Origin: Terriglobia bacterium
GTDB taxonomy: Bacteria; Acidobacteriota; Terriglobia; UBA7540
Assembly: GCA_022866195.1 (NCBI GenBank)
Contig: JALHUF010000125.1
Span: forward strand, 1-6,480
Direction: 5' to 3'
DNA: 6,480 bases
Positions 1 through 5,398 of the stretch are shown here, piece after piece. Position numbers and translations under genes: made by a program. How positions within the stretch are numbered: position 1 is the stretch's first letter; the number at the start of each line of letters is the position of its first letter. A model generated the notes under the pieces. The model searched no databases. It was not told the origin of the DNA and saw only the letters and a list, made by a program, of their open reading frames with translations.

Positions 1-349
1 CGTGGCGAACCTGGAATTCCAAAGGCTTCTTCACCTTGTCCGGCAGTCCTTCGATACGCCCTTTCCCGTCGCTGTTCGTACCCACTTCCAGCTCGGTCTT
101 TCGCTTGCTCATGAAGCCGTACCGCACCGTGACGTGAATCTTGGCATCGTAAAGAGGCTTGTTGGCGCTGTCGGTCACCGTGAAGTCGGCTGAGCACGGT
201 CCGAGTTCACCCTTGATGACCGGCACCTCGGCCGCTTTGGCCGTCGGCAGACCGAGTCCCGCGATAAGCAGCAGTAGGGCAACCTCCGCCATCCACTTCA
301 GCCGTGTGCCTGCTTGCCGGATGGAGTTGCCTTTGCCTGATGCGTACAT
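1..349 (-). CDS. Exported protein with carboxypeptidase-regulatory-like (Ig-fold) N-terminus, 5' part only
   Basis: The frame is open from an ATG at 347-349 to the left edge, giving 116 residues with no stop, so the 3' end lies outside the window. The start is supported by AGAGGTGG about 7 bases upstream and a TATAAT box further up. A second in-frame ATG at 290-292 (M20) sits just before the hydrophobic segment and could also be used. Residues 16-39 form a Sec signal peptide: Arg/Lys-Trp, a core of LLLLIAGLGL, then AKA before AE, a typical signal peptidase I site. The mature part (CSADFTVTDSANKPLYDAKI, then a strand-rich stretch and NSDGKGRIEGLP) has the 'V.D..G.P...A.V.V....G....T..DG.f.i..lp' rhythm of carboxypeptidase-regulatory-like or Big-type beta-sandwich domains. 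That is a fold-level resemblance only. Its role is not known. Confidence 0.7.
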   Translation of the reverse strand, partial: MYASGKGNSIRQAGTRLKWMAEVALLLLIAGLGLPTAKAAEVPVIKGELGPCSADFTVTDSANKPLYDAKIHVTVRYGFMSKRKTELEVGTNSDGKGRIEGLPDKVKKPLEFQVRH

Positions 350-384
350 GCTGTTCCACCTCTGGTCCGGAAGAATGGACGTTC

Positions 385-390
385 ATTATA
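385..390 (-). promoter_or_regulatory. Perfect TATAAT -10 box for the exported protein gene
   Basis: The minus strand reads TATAAT here, 35 bases before the ATG at 349, so transcription would start near 378 with a leader of about 30 nt. No good -35 exists at 16-18 bp; the best 17-bp match (408-413, GTCGCA) fits TTGACA at only three of six places. The 89-bp gap between the kinase-like gene and this gene holds nothing else I can identify. Confidence 0.4.
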
Positions 391-438
391 CGCTCGCTGC
401 GCGGCAGTGCGACAGGCGCCGGTGCAAGCCGACGACTT

Positions 439-1194
439 TCAAGGCACCAAGGCTTGCTCCCATTTCTCCACGCCCGCTGGAACTCTGCCCTCCAGCAAGG
501 TAGCGAACGCATTCAACGCTTTCCGGGCATCTCCCAAGGGATAATAGAAGGCTTCCCAGTTGTCGCTGTCTTCTCCATCGTGGTTGGGAATCACATGGTC
601 GAAGTGCCACGCTTCCTGGAGCTCGCGGTAGGCGCTGGCGGCTCGCGTCTCGATGTTTTCCAGATCCTTGGCCGAGAGTTCGAGCTTCTGACGCCGCGCA
701 CGGCGCAGCAGTTTGCGTCTCATAACGTCCGTGACGAGATCCGGCAGCGAGACATTTCTCTGCGGGGCCTGGAGGTAAAGGATCTCCTCTTTCGAGAACG
801 GCGCAAGAAAGACGCTGAGCCGATCAACGCCCGCCAGGCGGGGATGCGTTTGCAGTGCCCGACCCACGAAGGGATTTCCCTCAAAAAATGCGTCGCCATC
901 TGCCAGCAAGGACTCTAGCTCCTCAAGATCAAGCGCCTGCAGGTCACCACGCACCTCCAGGACGGCATAGCGACTCCCCGCGCGCAACGCCTCCACCTGG
1001 CTTCGCAGGCGAAAGTGATAATCCACCCCGTCAACTTCTCCCGGACGCGGCGCCCGGCTGTTGTAGAGAACCAGTTTCCGCAGCCGCTGGCGCAGTTTCG
1101 GGTAGAATTTCCCCAGCGCCTTGTCAAGAGGGCTTTTCCCCACGCCGGAGGGTCCGGAAAGAATCACCAAGCGTCCCGCAGCCTTAGTGCTCAT
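439..1194 (-). CDS. Guanylate kinase-like nucleoside monophosphate kinase (divergent paralogue)
   Basis: 251 residues starting at the ATG at 1192-1194, chosen because GGGAGG lies 6 bases upstream and the protein then begins, as guanylate kinases do, with [14 protein letters not shown]; an open extension to 1305 lacks family features. Walker A is GPSGVGKS at residues 14-21. [15 protein letters not shown] at 47-61 is the conserved GMP-binding loop with both arginines and the tyrosine. Canonical enzymes convert GMP and ATP to GDP and ADP and are about 190-210 residues long. This one differs in three ways: proline follows the P-loop serine; the expected E...NYYGS GMP-site segment is replaced by [11 protein letters not shown]; and an inserted segment around [20 protein letters not shown] precedes the lid. 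The basic [12 protein letters not shown] stretch may be the lid. The nucleotide-kinase fold is clear, but GMP as substrate is uncertain, so I give no gmk symbol. It may be co-transcribed with the VWA gene upstream. Confidence 0.85.
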   Translation of the reverse strand: MSTKAAGRLVILSGPSGVGKSPLDKALGKFYPKLRQRLRKLVLYNSRAPRPGEVDGVDYHFRLRSQVEALRAGSRYAVLEVRGDLQALDLEELESLLADGDAFFEGNPFVGRALQTHPRLAGVDRLSVFLAPFSKEEILYLQAPQRNVSLPDLVTDVMRRKLLRRARRQKLELSAKDLENIETRAASAYRELQEAWHFDHVIPNHDGEDSDNWEAFYYPLGDARKALNAFATLLEGRVPAGVEKWEQALVP

Positions 1195-1396
1195 TGTGTG
1201 CCTCCCAGTCCGGTCATTTCCCTGCTCGGGCTGTAGTTGTGGTACATGTCCAGGCGGCAGCCCTGGTAGTTCCAGAGAGGATGGGGGAGGCCGTTCGGCC
1301 CCCACGCGATCAGATACCTTCCTTCCGGCCGGAAGCGGTAGCCGGGGAACCTGCTGAGATTCTGCCGCCCGAGTCCAAGGTCCGCGGGTGCTCTCA
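1191..1396 (-). other. Possible coding remnant or frameshifted tail between the VWA and kinase-like genes
   Basis: On the minus strand, in the frame ending at the TGA at 1191-1193, the spacer after the VWA stop encodes about 67 residues that look protein-like (for example [14 protein letters not shown], then [14 protein letters not shown]). About four fifths of its codons end in G or C, as in the neighbouring genes. The TGA overlaps the kinase-like ATG as ATGA, the usual translational-coupling arrangement. No in-frame ATG, GTG or TTG precedes it inside the spacer; upstream the same frame is an Arg/His-rich shadow of the VWA gene. It could be a tail that the VWA protein lost through a frameshift near 1396, or a decayed small gene. 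I do not recognise the sequence. Confidence 0.3.
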
Positions 1397-2410
1397 GCTT
1401 TTGGGTAGCGGATAACTCCTGGGACCGAAGAATCGTAAGCCCTTCCTTGTACTCTCGATTCTGAGCTTGCGCACGCTGCCGGGGCGCGGGGGATTGGTGG
1501 AGTAGTAACCGACCGTGTATTGGTTCACAAGGTCTTCCGCGATTTCGTTGAAGGCGTCGGCGAAGTCTTTCTCCACGACGATGGTGAAGGCTCGCCCTCC
1601 GCTCTGTTCGGAAATGTACCGGGAAACCGCGGTGCCGCGTGCGAGACTCCCCACAGCCGTTGGTTGGGGCGTGCAGATGACGTAGATCACCGCCCCGGCG
1701 CGCGTGGCAGCCTCCAGGACTTCCTCCCGAGTTTTCATGCTTGAGTTGTCCTCGCCGTCGGTGATGACAATGAGCACCTTCCGGCCGCGCTCGGTGGCAA
1801 GCTTTTCCCGGCACGCCTCCTCGATGGTGTCGTACAGTCGCGTGCCGCCGCTGGCGCTGATCTCCGAAGTCTTCCGAACTGCCTGGAGAAGATTCTCACG
1901 ACTGTCTGTGAAATCGCTCACCAGATAGCTCTCGTTCCCGAAGCCGATGACGAAAGCTTGGTCGCCCTTACGCAGCGCGCGTCGGAAGAACGGTTCTGTG
2001 GCGTTGTGCACGGCTGCAGTCATGCGCCGTCGCTGGCTTCGGCTCAAGTCGATCAGCAGGCCCAGATTCAGGGGCAGAGTCAGCTCGGGCGAGAAGTATT
2101 CGATTCTCTGTTCGGTTCCGTCCTCGAAGACGCGCAGTTCTTCTTTCGCCAAGTCCAGGACCAGCCGGTTTTTCTTATCGCGCACCGTGAAGGCGAATTT
2201 GACCATTTCGCAACCGCCACGCGGAGCCAGCCGGTCAGCTTCGGCGTGGCCAACGCTGGCTTCCTGGGATGCGAACGCTTCAGCTTGCCTGGGGGCGATG
2301 GCGGGTACGTGTCCATGGCCGGGACGCCAGGGGGAGGATTGCCCGCGCGCGGCAGGCGCGCACGCTAGAGCTGCTACGACGAAGTAGAGAAGGCAACGGA
2401 GAGGCCGCAT
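1394..2410 (-). CDS. Secreted VWA-domain protein, VWFA-related Acidobacterial domain family
   Basis: 338 residues from the ATG at 2408-2410, preceded by AAGGAGGT about 5 bases upstream, a near-perfect Shine-Dalgarno. Residues 1-23 form a signal peptide ([17 protein letters not shown]), so the protein is exported. From residue 69 it follows the family pattern: [19 protein letters not shown], then [16 protein letters not shown], then a VWA domain with a metal-ion (MIDAS) site made of DLSRS (121-125), the threonine of SGGTRLYD (190) and TDGED (217-221). It ends in [13 protein letters not shown] and a basic tail. The metal-binding residues are intact, so divalent-cation-dependent ligand binding is plausible, but members of this family have no established function that I know of. 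Residues 24-68 look poor, with a possible pair of compensating frameshifts (see findings). Confidence 0.92.
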   Translation of the reverse strand: MRPLRCLLYFVVAALACAPAARGQSSPWRPGHGHVPAIAPRQAEAFASQEASVGHAEADRLAPRGGCEMVKFAFTVRDKKNRLVLDLAKEELRVFEDGTEQRIEYFSPELTLPLNLGLLIDLSRSQRRRMTAAVHNATEPFFRRALRKGDQAFVIGFGNESYLVSDFTDSRENLLQAVRKTSEISASGGTRLYDTIEEACREKLATERGRKVLIVITDGEDNSSMKTREEVLEAATRAGAVIYVICTPQPTAVGSLARGTAVSRYISEQSGGRAFTIVVEKDFADAFNEIAEDLVNQYTVGYYSTNPPRPGSVRKLRIESTRKGLRFFGPRSYPLPKS

Positions 2411-2437
2411 GGAAAACCTCCTTGCGTCTCCGAGTTC

Positions 2438-2480
2438 ATCCGGCGGATAAGACGATGCCTCCTTTAAACCTCCGCCGGAT
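2438..2480 (-). promoter_or_regulatory. 10-bp perfect hairpin in the leader of the VWA gene
   Basis: ATCCGGCGGA (2438-2447) and its exact complement TCCGCCGGAT (2471-2480) enclose a 23-nt loop. The hairpin lies between the tRNA-Asp 3' end and the VWA start, 28 bases before the ATG, outside the ribosome binding site. No T-run follows on the minus strand, so a plain intrinsic terminator is unlikely. It may instead be a leader structure, a processing or stop signal for the tRNA transcript, or an operator. The loop contains a second AAAGGAGG. Confidence 0.45.
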
Positions 2481-2525
2481 TCACCACGGGAAGGCGGTCA
2501 GGCCGCGAACGATCAGCCAAAGAAA

Positions 2526-2602
2526 TGGCGGGGACGACGGGACTCGAACCCGCGACCTCATGCGTGACAGGCATGCGTTCTAACCAGCTGAACTACGTCC
2601 CC
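2526..2602 (-). tRNA. tRNA-Asp, anticodon GTC
   Basis: 77 nt including an encoded 3' CCA (2526-2528). The acceptor stem is GGGGACG paired with CGTCCCC. The D-arm contains TAGTTCAGCTGGTTAGAA, the anticodon loop is CTGTCAC with GTC at 2566-2568, and the T-arm is CGGGTTCGAGTCCCG. Discriminator base G and the GTC anticodon agree with aspartate. It lies downstream of tRNA-Val on the same strand and is probably processed from the same transcript. Confidence 0.97.
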
Positions 2603-2613
2603 GGTGGAACTGG

Positions 2614-2740
2614 TTCATTGACCCATTGGGCCACTGCTTCATTGGCAAAAGCTCCTGGAGAGTGGCTTAGCGACTCTCACGCGCCGAAGCTCCGTGCTCG
2701 TCAATGGTCCAATGAGTCAATGATACAATGACTCAATTCC
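2614..2740. repeat. Imperfect palindrome of 8-bp phased units in the tRNA spacer
   Basis: The 19-base arms TCATTGACCCATTGGGCCA (2615-2633) and TGGTCCAATGAGTCAATGA (2705-2723) are complementary at 17 of 19 positions. Both arms are made of degenerate 8-bp units: TTCATTGA, CCCATTGG, GCCACTGC, TTCATTGG (2614-2645) on the left; TCAATGGT, CCAATGAG, TCAATGAT, ACAATGAC, TCAATTCC (2701-2740) on the right. A smaller hairpin GAGAGT/ACTCTC (2658-2678) sits at nearly the same centre (about 2668). No coding potential is seen. It occupies almost all of the 142-bp spacer between the two tRNA genes. Confidence 0.7.
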
Positions 2741-2744
2741 TTAG

Positions 2745-2821
2745 TGGTGGGCGGTATCCGGCTCGAACGGATGACCTTCTGCTTGTAAGGCAGACGCTCT
2801 GACCAACTGAGCTAACCGCCC
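2745..2821 (-). tRNA. tRNA-Val, anticodon TAC
   Basis: 77 nt with encoded 3' CCA (2745-2747). The acceptor stem is GGGCGGT paired with ACCGCCC. The D-arm contains TAGCTCAGTTGGTCAGAG, the anticodon stem is TCTGC/GCAGA with loop CTTACAA (TAC at 2785-2787), and the T-arm contains GTTCGAGCC. Discriminator A and the TAC anticodon agree with valine. It is the first gene of a Val-Asp tRNA pair and diverges from the DUF507 genes. I see no clear minus-strand promoter in 2822-2900. Confidence 0.96.
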
Positions 2822-2892
2822 GGAGCCCGTTCGAACCTTGGGGAACCTTGATCCGCCGCCGCGCGCTACAGGGTTCTTGCCGCAGGCGAACC

Positions 2893-2920
2893 TTGACAGT
2901 CCCGAAAGTTGGAATATACA
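2893..2920 (+). promoter_or_regulatory. Sigma-70-type promoter for the DUF507 pair
   Basis: A perfect -35 TTGACA (2893-2898) is followed after 16 bp by TATACA (2915-2920); TACACT at 2917-2922 with an 18-bp spacer is an alternative. Transcription would start near 2927, leaving about 34 nt of leader before the ATG at 2961. That makes the TTG at 2931 an unlikely start. Confidence 0.55.
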
Positions 2921-2960
2921 CTAGGGTGTTTTGAACGTCAAGGACGGTGCCCTTCACTCC

Positions 2961-3239
2961 ATGCACCTGCCGCGCGAGTACGTGGCCTACATGGCCAAGC
3001 AGCTCCTCAAGCGACTTACCGGGGCCAAGTTAATTCAGTACGAGCAGCCGGAGTACGTCACCGAGGTGGTCACCCAGGTGATGCTGGACGAGCTCTCGGT
3101 CGAGGATCGCATCAACGACGAGGTGCGAAAAATCCTCGAGGAGCACGGCACGGAAATGAAACGCATGGGAGCATCCTACGAGGAGATGTTCAAGAAGGTG
3201 AAGAAGCAGCTCGTCCACGACCGGAAAGTGATCCTCTAG
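2961..3239 (+). CDS. DUF507 family protein, first of a tandem pair
   Basis: 92 residues from ATG 2961. The frame can be extended to a TTG at 2931, but MHLPREYVAYMAKQLLKRL aligns with the usual DUF507 opening (Met, short hydrophilic run, then an amphipathic helix), as in the next gene, so I take the ATG. The ribosome binding site is weak: only AAGGA, about 16 bases upstream. The protein is small, soluble, charged and mostly helical, with no signal peptide or membrane segment. Its middle (LSVEDRINDEVRKILEEHG) matches the helix of DUF507 that usually ends in 'ID..VR..I'. It lacks the C-terminal EWDILYRKYY motif of the classical family and ends instead in a lysine-rich helix. DUF507 has no established function. 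It probably forms an operon with the gene 18 bp downstream, and the two may act as a heteromer. Confidence 0.85.
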   Translation: MHLPREYVAYMAKQLLKRLTGAKLIQYEQPEYVTEVVTQVMLDELSVEDRINDEVRKILEEHGTEMKRMGASYEEMFKKVKKQLVHDRKVIL

Positions 3240-3257
3240 CGCCGCGCTTTGCGCCTT

Positions 3258-3557
3258 ATGAAACTGACCCACGAAAAAGTCGTCCAGCTCTCGCACCGTA
3301 TCATGACCGCGGTGGAAGAACTGGACGAGATGGAAATCTTCGACGAGCCCAATACCATCCGGCAGGAGATTGTAAAGAACCTGAACGACCTGCTGCTCGA
3401 AGAAGAGAAGATTGACGCCACCGTCCGCCTGCGCATTACCTCCCAGACGCGCACCATCCCCGAGGGCGGCGCCGAGTGGGATATCCTCCACCGGAAGTAC
3501 TACGCCGATGAACTCCGCAAGCTGGGAATCACGCTTTCGCCCCCACGCCGCGCCTAG
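3258..3557 (+). CDS. DUF507 family protein, classical form
   Basis: 99 residues from ATG 3258. A TTG at 3249 is in frame, but MKLTHEKVVQLSHRIM matches the family start; neither start has a clear Shine-Dalgarno, so translation may be coupled to the gene 18 bp upstream. Residues 1-60 form two or three helices with many acidic positions (EELDEMEIFDE, LLLEEEKIDATVRLRI). Residues 61-91 carry the diagnostic DUF507 signature SQTRTIPEGGAEWDILHRKYYADELRKLGI. It is predicted to be cytoplasmic, with unknown function. The last residues (SPPRRA) and the TAG stop at 3555-3557 are unusual because the stop lies inside the inverted end of the repeat element that begins at 3554, so the original C-terminus may have been altered when the element inserted. 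Confidence 0.9.
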   Translation: MKLTHEKVVQLSHRIMTAVEELDEMEIFDEPNTIRQEIVKNLNDLLLEEEKIDATVRLRITSQTRTIPEGGAEWDILHRKYYADELRKLGITLSPPRRA

Positions 3558-3692
3558 GAGGATGCTGAAAAAGCCCTCCCTGTCATGTTGAGCGACGCGA
3601 AGCATCTCTTCGTAAAATTGAAAAGCAACAACTTAGACCCTTCGCTGCGCTCAGGGTGACATGCTCCGCGCCCTTTTTCAGCATCCTCCTAG
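3554..3692. mobile_element. MITE-like palindromic repeat, copy 1
   Basis: A 139-bp element with perfect 20-bp inverted ends: CTAGGAGGATGCTGAAAAAG at 3554-3573 and its complement at 3673-3692. The outermost CTAG on each side could be a 4-bp target duplication, but CTAG is its own complement, so this cannot be told from the inverted repeat itself. Just inside each end lies a version of the core GTCAnnnTGAGCGAAGCGAA (left GTCATGTTGAGCGACGCGAA; right, on the minus strand, GTCACCCTGAGCGCAGCGAA). It has no transposase and is non-autonomous. It separates the convergent DUF507 and M48 genes, and its A-run/T-run hairpin could end transcription from both sides. Confidence 0.75.
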
Positions 3693-3790
3693 ACCTCAAT
3701 TTTAGCGGAGAGTTGTTGAACTTCCTGCTGGAAGGGCCGATCGCAACGCGCTCGCGTCGGCCGGTGGATGCTGCAGGGAAGAGACAGACC

Positions 3791-3805
3791 ATCCCCCTAG
3801 GGGAT
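3791..3805. terminator. ATCCCC-CTA-GGGGAT dyad between convergent genes
   Basis: Two perfect 6-bp arms with a 3-nt centre, containing the fully palindromic CCCCTAGGGG. It lies 29 bases downstream of the M48 stop codon, in the 141-bp gap between the repeat element and that gene. No T-run follows on either strand, so termination is only a guess; a binding site is equally possible. The rest of 3693-3833 shows nothing I can identify. Confidence 0.25.
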
Positions 3806-3833
3806 TGCCTGGAAAGGGTAGATCTGCGCCGCC

Positions 3834-4832
3834 TCAGTCGCGCCGGCGCAGGACAGGGGGCTTCTCCTCGTCTTGCTTCTTTTCGCCGGGTGTGGGTTCG
3901 GCACCCGCCTGTTCGCCTGTCTCGCGCTTACGCAGCGTGGGTCCTTCTTTCTTGTCGCCCTTCTTCTTCAGGCTCATGATGGACTGCAAACGCGCCTTGA
4001 CGTCGTCGAACTCCGAAGTCGAAACCAGATACTGCGCGCGCTTGGGGAGGATGGTTTTAATCTCCTCCTCCGACTTCAGAATCCGCTCCGGCGTCGGCGG
4101 GTGGCTGGCGAAAATCGTCGGCACGCTGCCCGGGCTGCGCCGGTCCTGCTCGATGACCTTGGAAAAGAAGGTGACGTAGGCGCTCGGGTCATAGCCGGCC
4201 TTATACATGTACTGAAGACCGAGCAGATCCGCCTCCGCTTCCGCGCCGCGGTTGAACTTGAGGAACATCAGCGGTACGCCGTTCAAGTACGCTTCCATCA
4301 CGCCGTAATAAACGGGGTAGGACATGGGGATGAAGATCAGGGGGATCATGGCGTACTGGAGCAGCGTGGCTTTGGTCACCTGCGAGGCCCAGTGGCGTGC
4401 CGCCACGTGCGCGATTTCGTGAGCCACCACGCCCGCCACCTGCGCTTCTTCGTCGGCGGCCATCACCAAGCCGCTGTTGACGTACAAGAATCCGCCGGGC
4501 AGCGCGAAGGCGTTGAGCTCGGGCGAGTCGATCACCTTCACCGTGAGGGGGACCGTCAGGTCGGAGTTGCGGGCCACGTTCTGCGCCAGCCGGTTGACGA
4601 ATTCATTCACCACCGGGTCAGCCAGCATCTTGGCCGACCGGTCGATTTCCGACGCGTACTGCTTGCCGATGGCGATTTCCTTTTCCTGGGAAATGATGCT
4701 CCGCCGCGCCACGCGCCGCTCGCCGATGGCGTCCACGTCCTTCTTCTTGTCCTTGTCCGCACCGGCCAACAGCAGAGTGGGGATCAGAAGCATCGCGACC
4801 AGGAACATCGTCGCCGCCCGTGATGGTCTCAT
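3834..4832 (-). CDS. Exported M48-family zinc metalloprotease (BepA/LoiP-like)
   Basis: 332 residues from the ATG at 4830-4832, chosen because TAGGAG lies 8 bases upstream and a signal peptide (MRPSRAATMFLVAMLLIPTLLLAGA) follows at once; the open extension to 4955 shows no family features. No cysteine follows the hydrophobic core, so it is probably a periplasmic soluble or membrane-anchored enzyme, not a lipoprotein. The M48 catalytic core is complete: HEIAH at 138-142, the third zinc ligand E198 in EAEADLLG, and SHPPTPERI at 243-251. Residues 46-125 are the usual lead-in (EKEIAIGKQYA, then LPGGFLYVNSGLV). A hydrophobic hairpin at about 158-190 could touch the membrane. Known relatives degrade or help assemble outer-membrane proteins, so an envelope quality-control role is likely. 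The tail after residue 288 is lysine/glutamate-rich and repeats a short motif (PTLRKR, PVLRRR). Confidence 0.92.
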   Translation of the reverse strand: MRPSRAATMFLVAMLLIPTLLLAGADKDKKKDVDAIGERRVARRSIISQEKEIAIGKQYASEIDRSAKMLADPVVNEFVNRLAQNVARNSDLTVPLTVKVIDSPELNAFALPGGFLYVNSGLVMAADEEAQVAGVVAHEIAHVAARHWASQVTKATLLQYAMIPLIFIPMSYPVYYGVMEAYLNGVPLMFLKFNRGAEAEADLLGLQYMYKAGYDPSAYVTFFSKVIEQDRRSPGSVPTIFASHPPTPERILKSEEEIKTILPKRAQYLVSTSEFDDVKARLQSIMSLKKKGDKKEGPTLRKRETGEQAGAEPTPGEKKQDEEKPPVLRRRD

Positions 4833-4862
4833 GGGTCCGCTCCTACCGCAGTTTCTACCCTC

Positions 4863-4868
4863 ATTATA
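4863..4868 (-). promoter_or_regulatory. TATAAT -10 box for the M48 protease gene
   Basis: The minus strand reads TATAAT 30 bases before the ATG, so the leader is about 20-25 nt. No convincing -35 is visible at 16-18 bp. It is the minus-strand half of a divergent promoter region (4833-5086); the plus-strand half is at 4974-5002. Confidence 0.4.
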
Positions 4869-4973
4869 TCCTAGATGCGCCCGGGAGGCGTCGGGTTTCC
4901 AGAGGCCCCTGATTTCTTCCTGCCGCTCGGAACGACGCACTGCCTGGTCTGTCATGCTTCGCCGCTGCGGCTA

Positions 4974-5002
4974 TTGACTCGCTGGGCGGAGACGGCTAGA
5001 TT
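4974..5002 (+). promoter_or_regulatory. Sigma-70-type promoter for the small hypothetical gene
   Basis: TTGACT (4974-4979, five of six to consensus) and TAGATT (4997-5002, four of six) are separated by exactly 17 bp. Transcription would start near 5009, giving a leader of about 78 nt before the GTG at 5087. A second TTGACA at 5056-5061 has no usable -10 and is probably chance. This is the best promoter in the window after that of the DUF507 pair. Confidence 0.5.
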
Positions 5003-5008
5003 AGCCGT
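4992..5008. promoter_or_regulatory. Perfect 7-bp dyad over the -10 box (operator candidate)
   Basis: ACGGCTA (4992-4998), GAT, TAGCCGT (5002-5008): perfect 7-bp arms around a 3-bp centre, covering the -10 hexamer and the likely transcription start. A site placed there would block RNA polymerase when occupied, the usual geometry of a repressor operator. No regulator gene is present in the window, so the binding protein is unknown. Confidence 0.4.
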
Positions 5009-5086
5009 GACCCTTGGCCTGCGGAAAGCGGGACGAGGGCCTTTCCAGATCGTGCTTGACATTCCTGATTCAAGAGGCTGGAGCCC

Positions 5087-5308
5087 GTGGCGGTTGCGAC
5101 AATTCTGTTGGGTCAGCTCTGGAAGCTGAATGAGACCGGCGATACCTGGCTGGTCACCAAGATCTATTCTGAAGTCTTCGCCTCCTACGTCGTGCTGCGC
5201 AAAGTCGGCGGGACGGACGCGGACCTGCGCCGCGTCAAGGTGGACAAGAGCGGCGACAGCGTCTCGCTCCCCGGCTTCACTTTCACCCAGGAGTCGGAGG
5301 CGTTCTAG
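5087..5308 (+). CDS. Small hypothetical protein
   Basis: 73 residues from GTG 5087, with AAGAGG 9 bases and GGAG 3 bases upstream; a TTG at 5105 is a weaker alternative start. It opens with MAVATILLGQLWKLNETGDTW, a short hydrophobic start but not a convincing signal peptide, followed by alternating hydrophobic residues typical of a small beta-rich fold (WLVTKIYSEVFASYVVLRKV, then DLRRVKVDKSGDSVSLPGFTF). Most codons end in G or C and the sequence looks like a real protein. I do not recognise a named family. It has its own promoter with a dyad over the -10 box and lies 90 bp before the DedA gene, so partial co-transcription with it is possible. Confidence 0.7.
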   Translation: MAVATILLGQLWKLNETGDTWLVTKIYSEVFASYVVLRKVGGTDADLRRVKVDKSGDSVSLPGFTFTQESEAF

Positions 5309-5398
5309 CACGCGGGCAGCGCGGTGCGCCTTGGAAGGGAAGTGGGGCTTTCCCCCTCGCGCCGGCATCCGCGGGTCATTCCCAGCCGCTGTTTCTCC

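Noticed and set aside
1397..1814. Upstream part of the open frame that ends at 1191
   Set aside because: Within the VWA gene this frame is Arg/His/Gly-rich and clearly a shadow; only the part beyond the VWA stop looks coding.
2829..2840. Possible third tRNA or tRNA fragment (CGTTCGAACC resembles a T-arm)
   Set aside because: No acceptor, D or anticodon arm can be built around it.
3030..3605. 191-codon minus-strand frame over the DUF507 genes
   Set aside because: It is antisense to two recognised DUF507 genes, and its start lies in the palindromic repeat.
3873..4823. 316-codon open frame on the plus strand
   Set aside because: It is the antisense shadow of the M48 protease gene, whose HEIAH and EAEAD motifs are on the minus strand.
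4833..4955. N-terminal extension of the M48 protein
   Set aside because: It lies upstream of a well-placed ribosome binding site and signal peptide, contains the TATAAT box, and shows no family similarity.
5324..5398. GTG-initiated N-terminal extension of DedA
   Set aside because: The extra 25 residues are Arg/Ser/Pro-rich and absent from typical family members; the ATG at 5399 gives the expected start.
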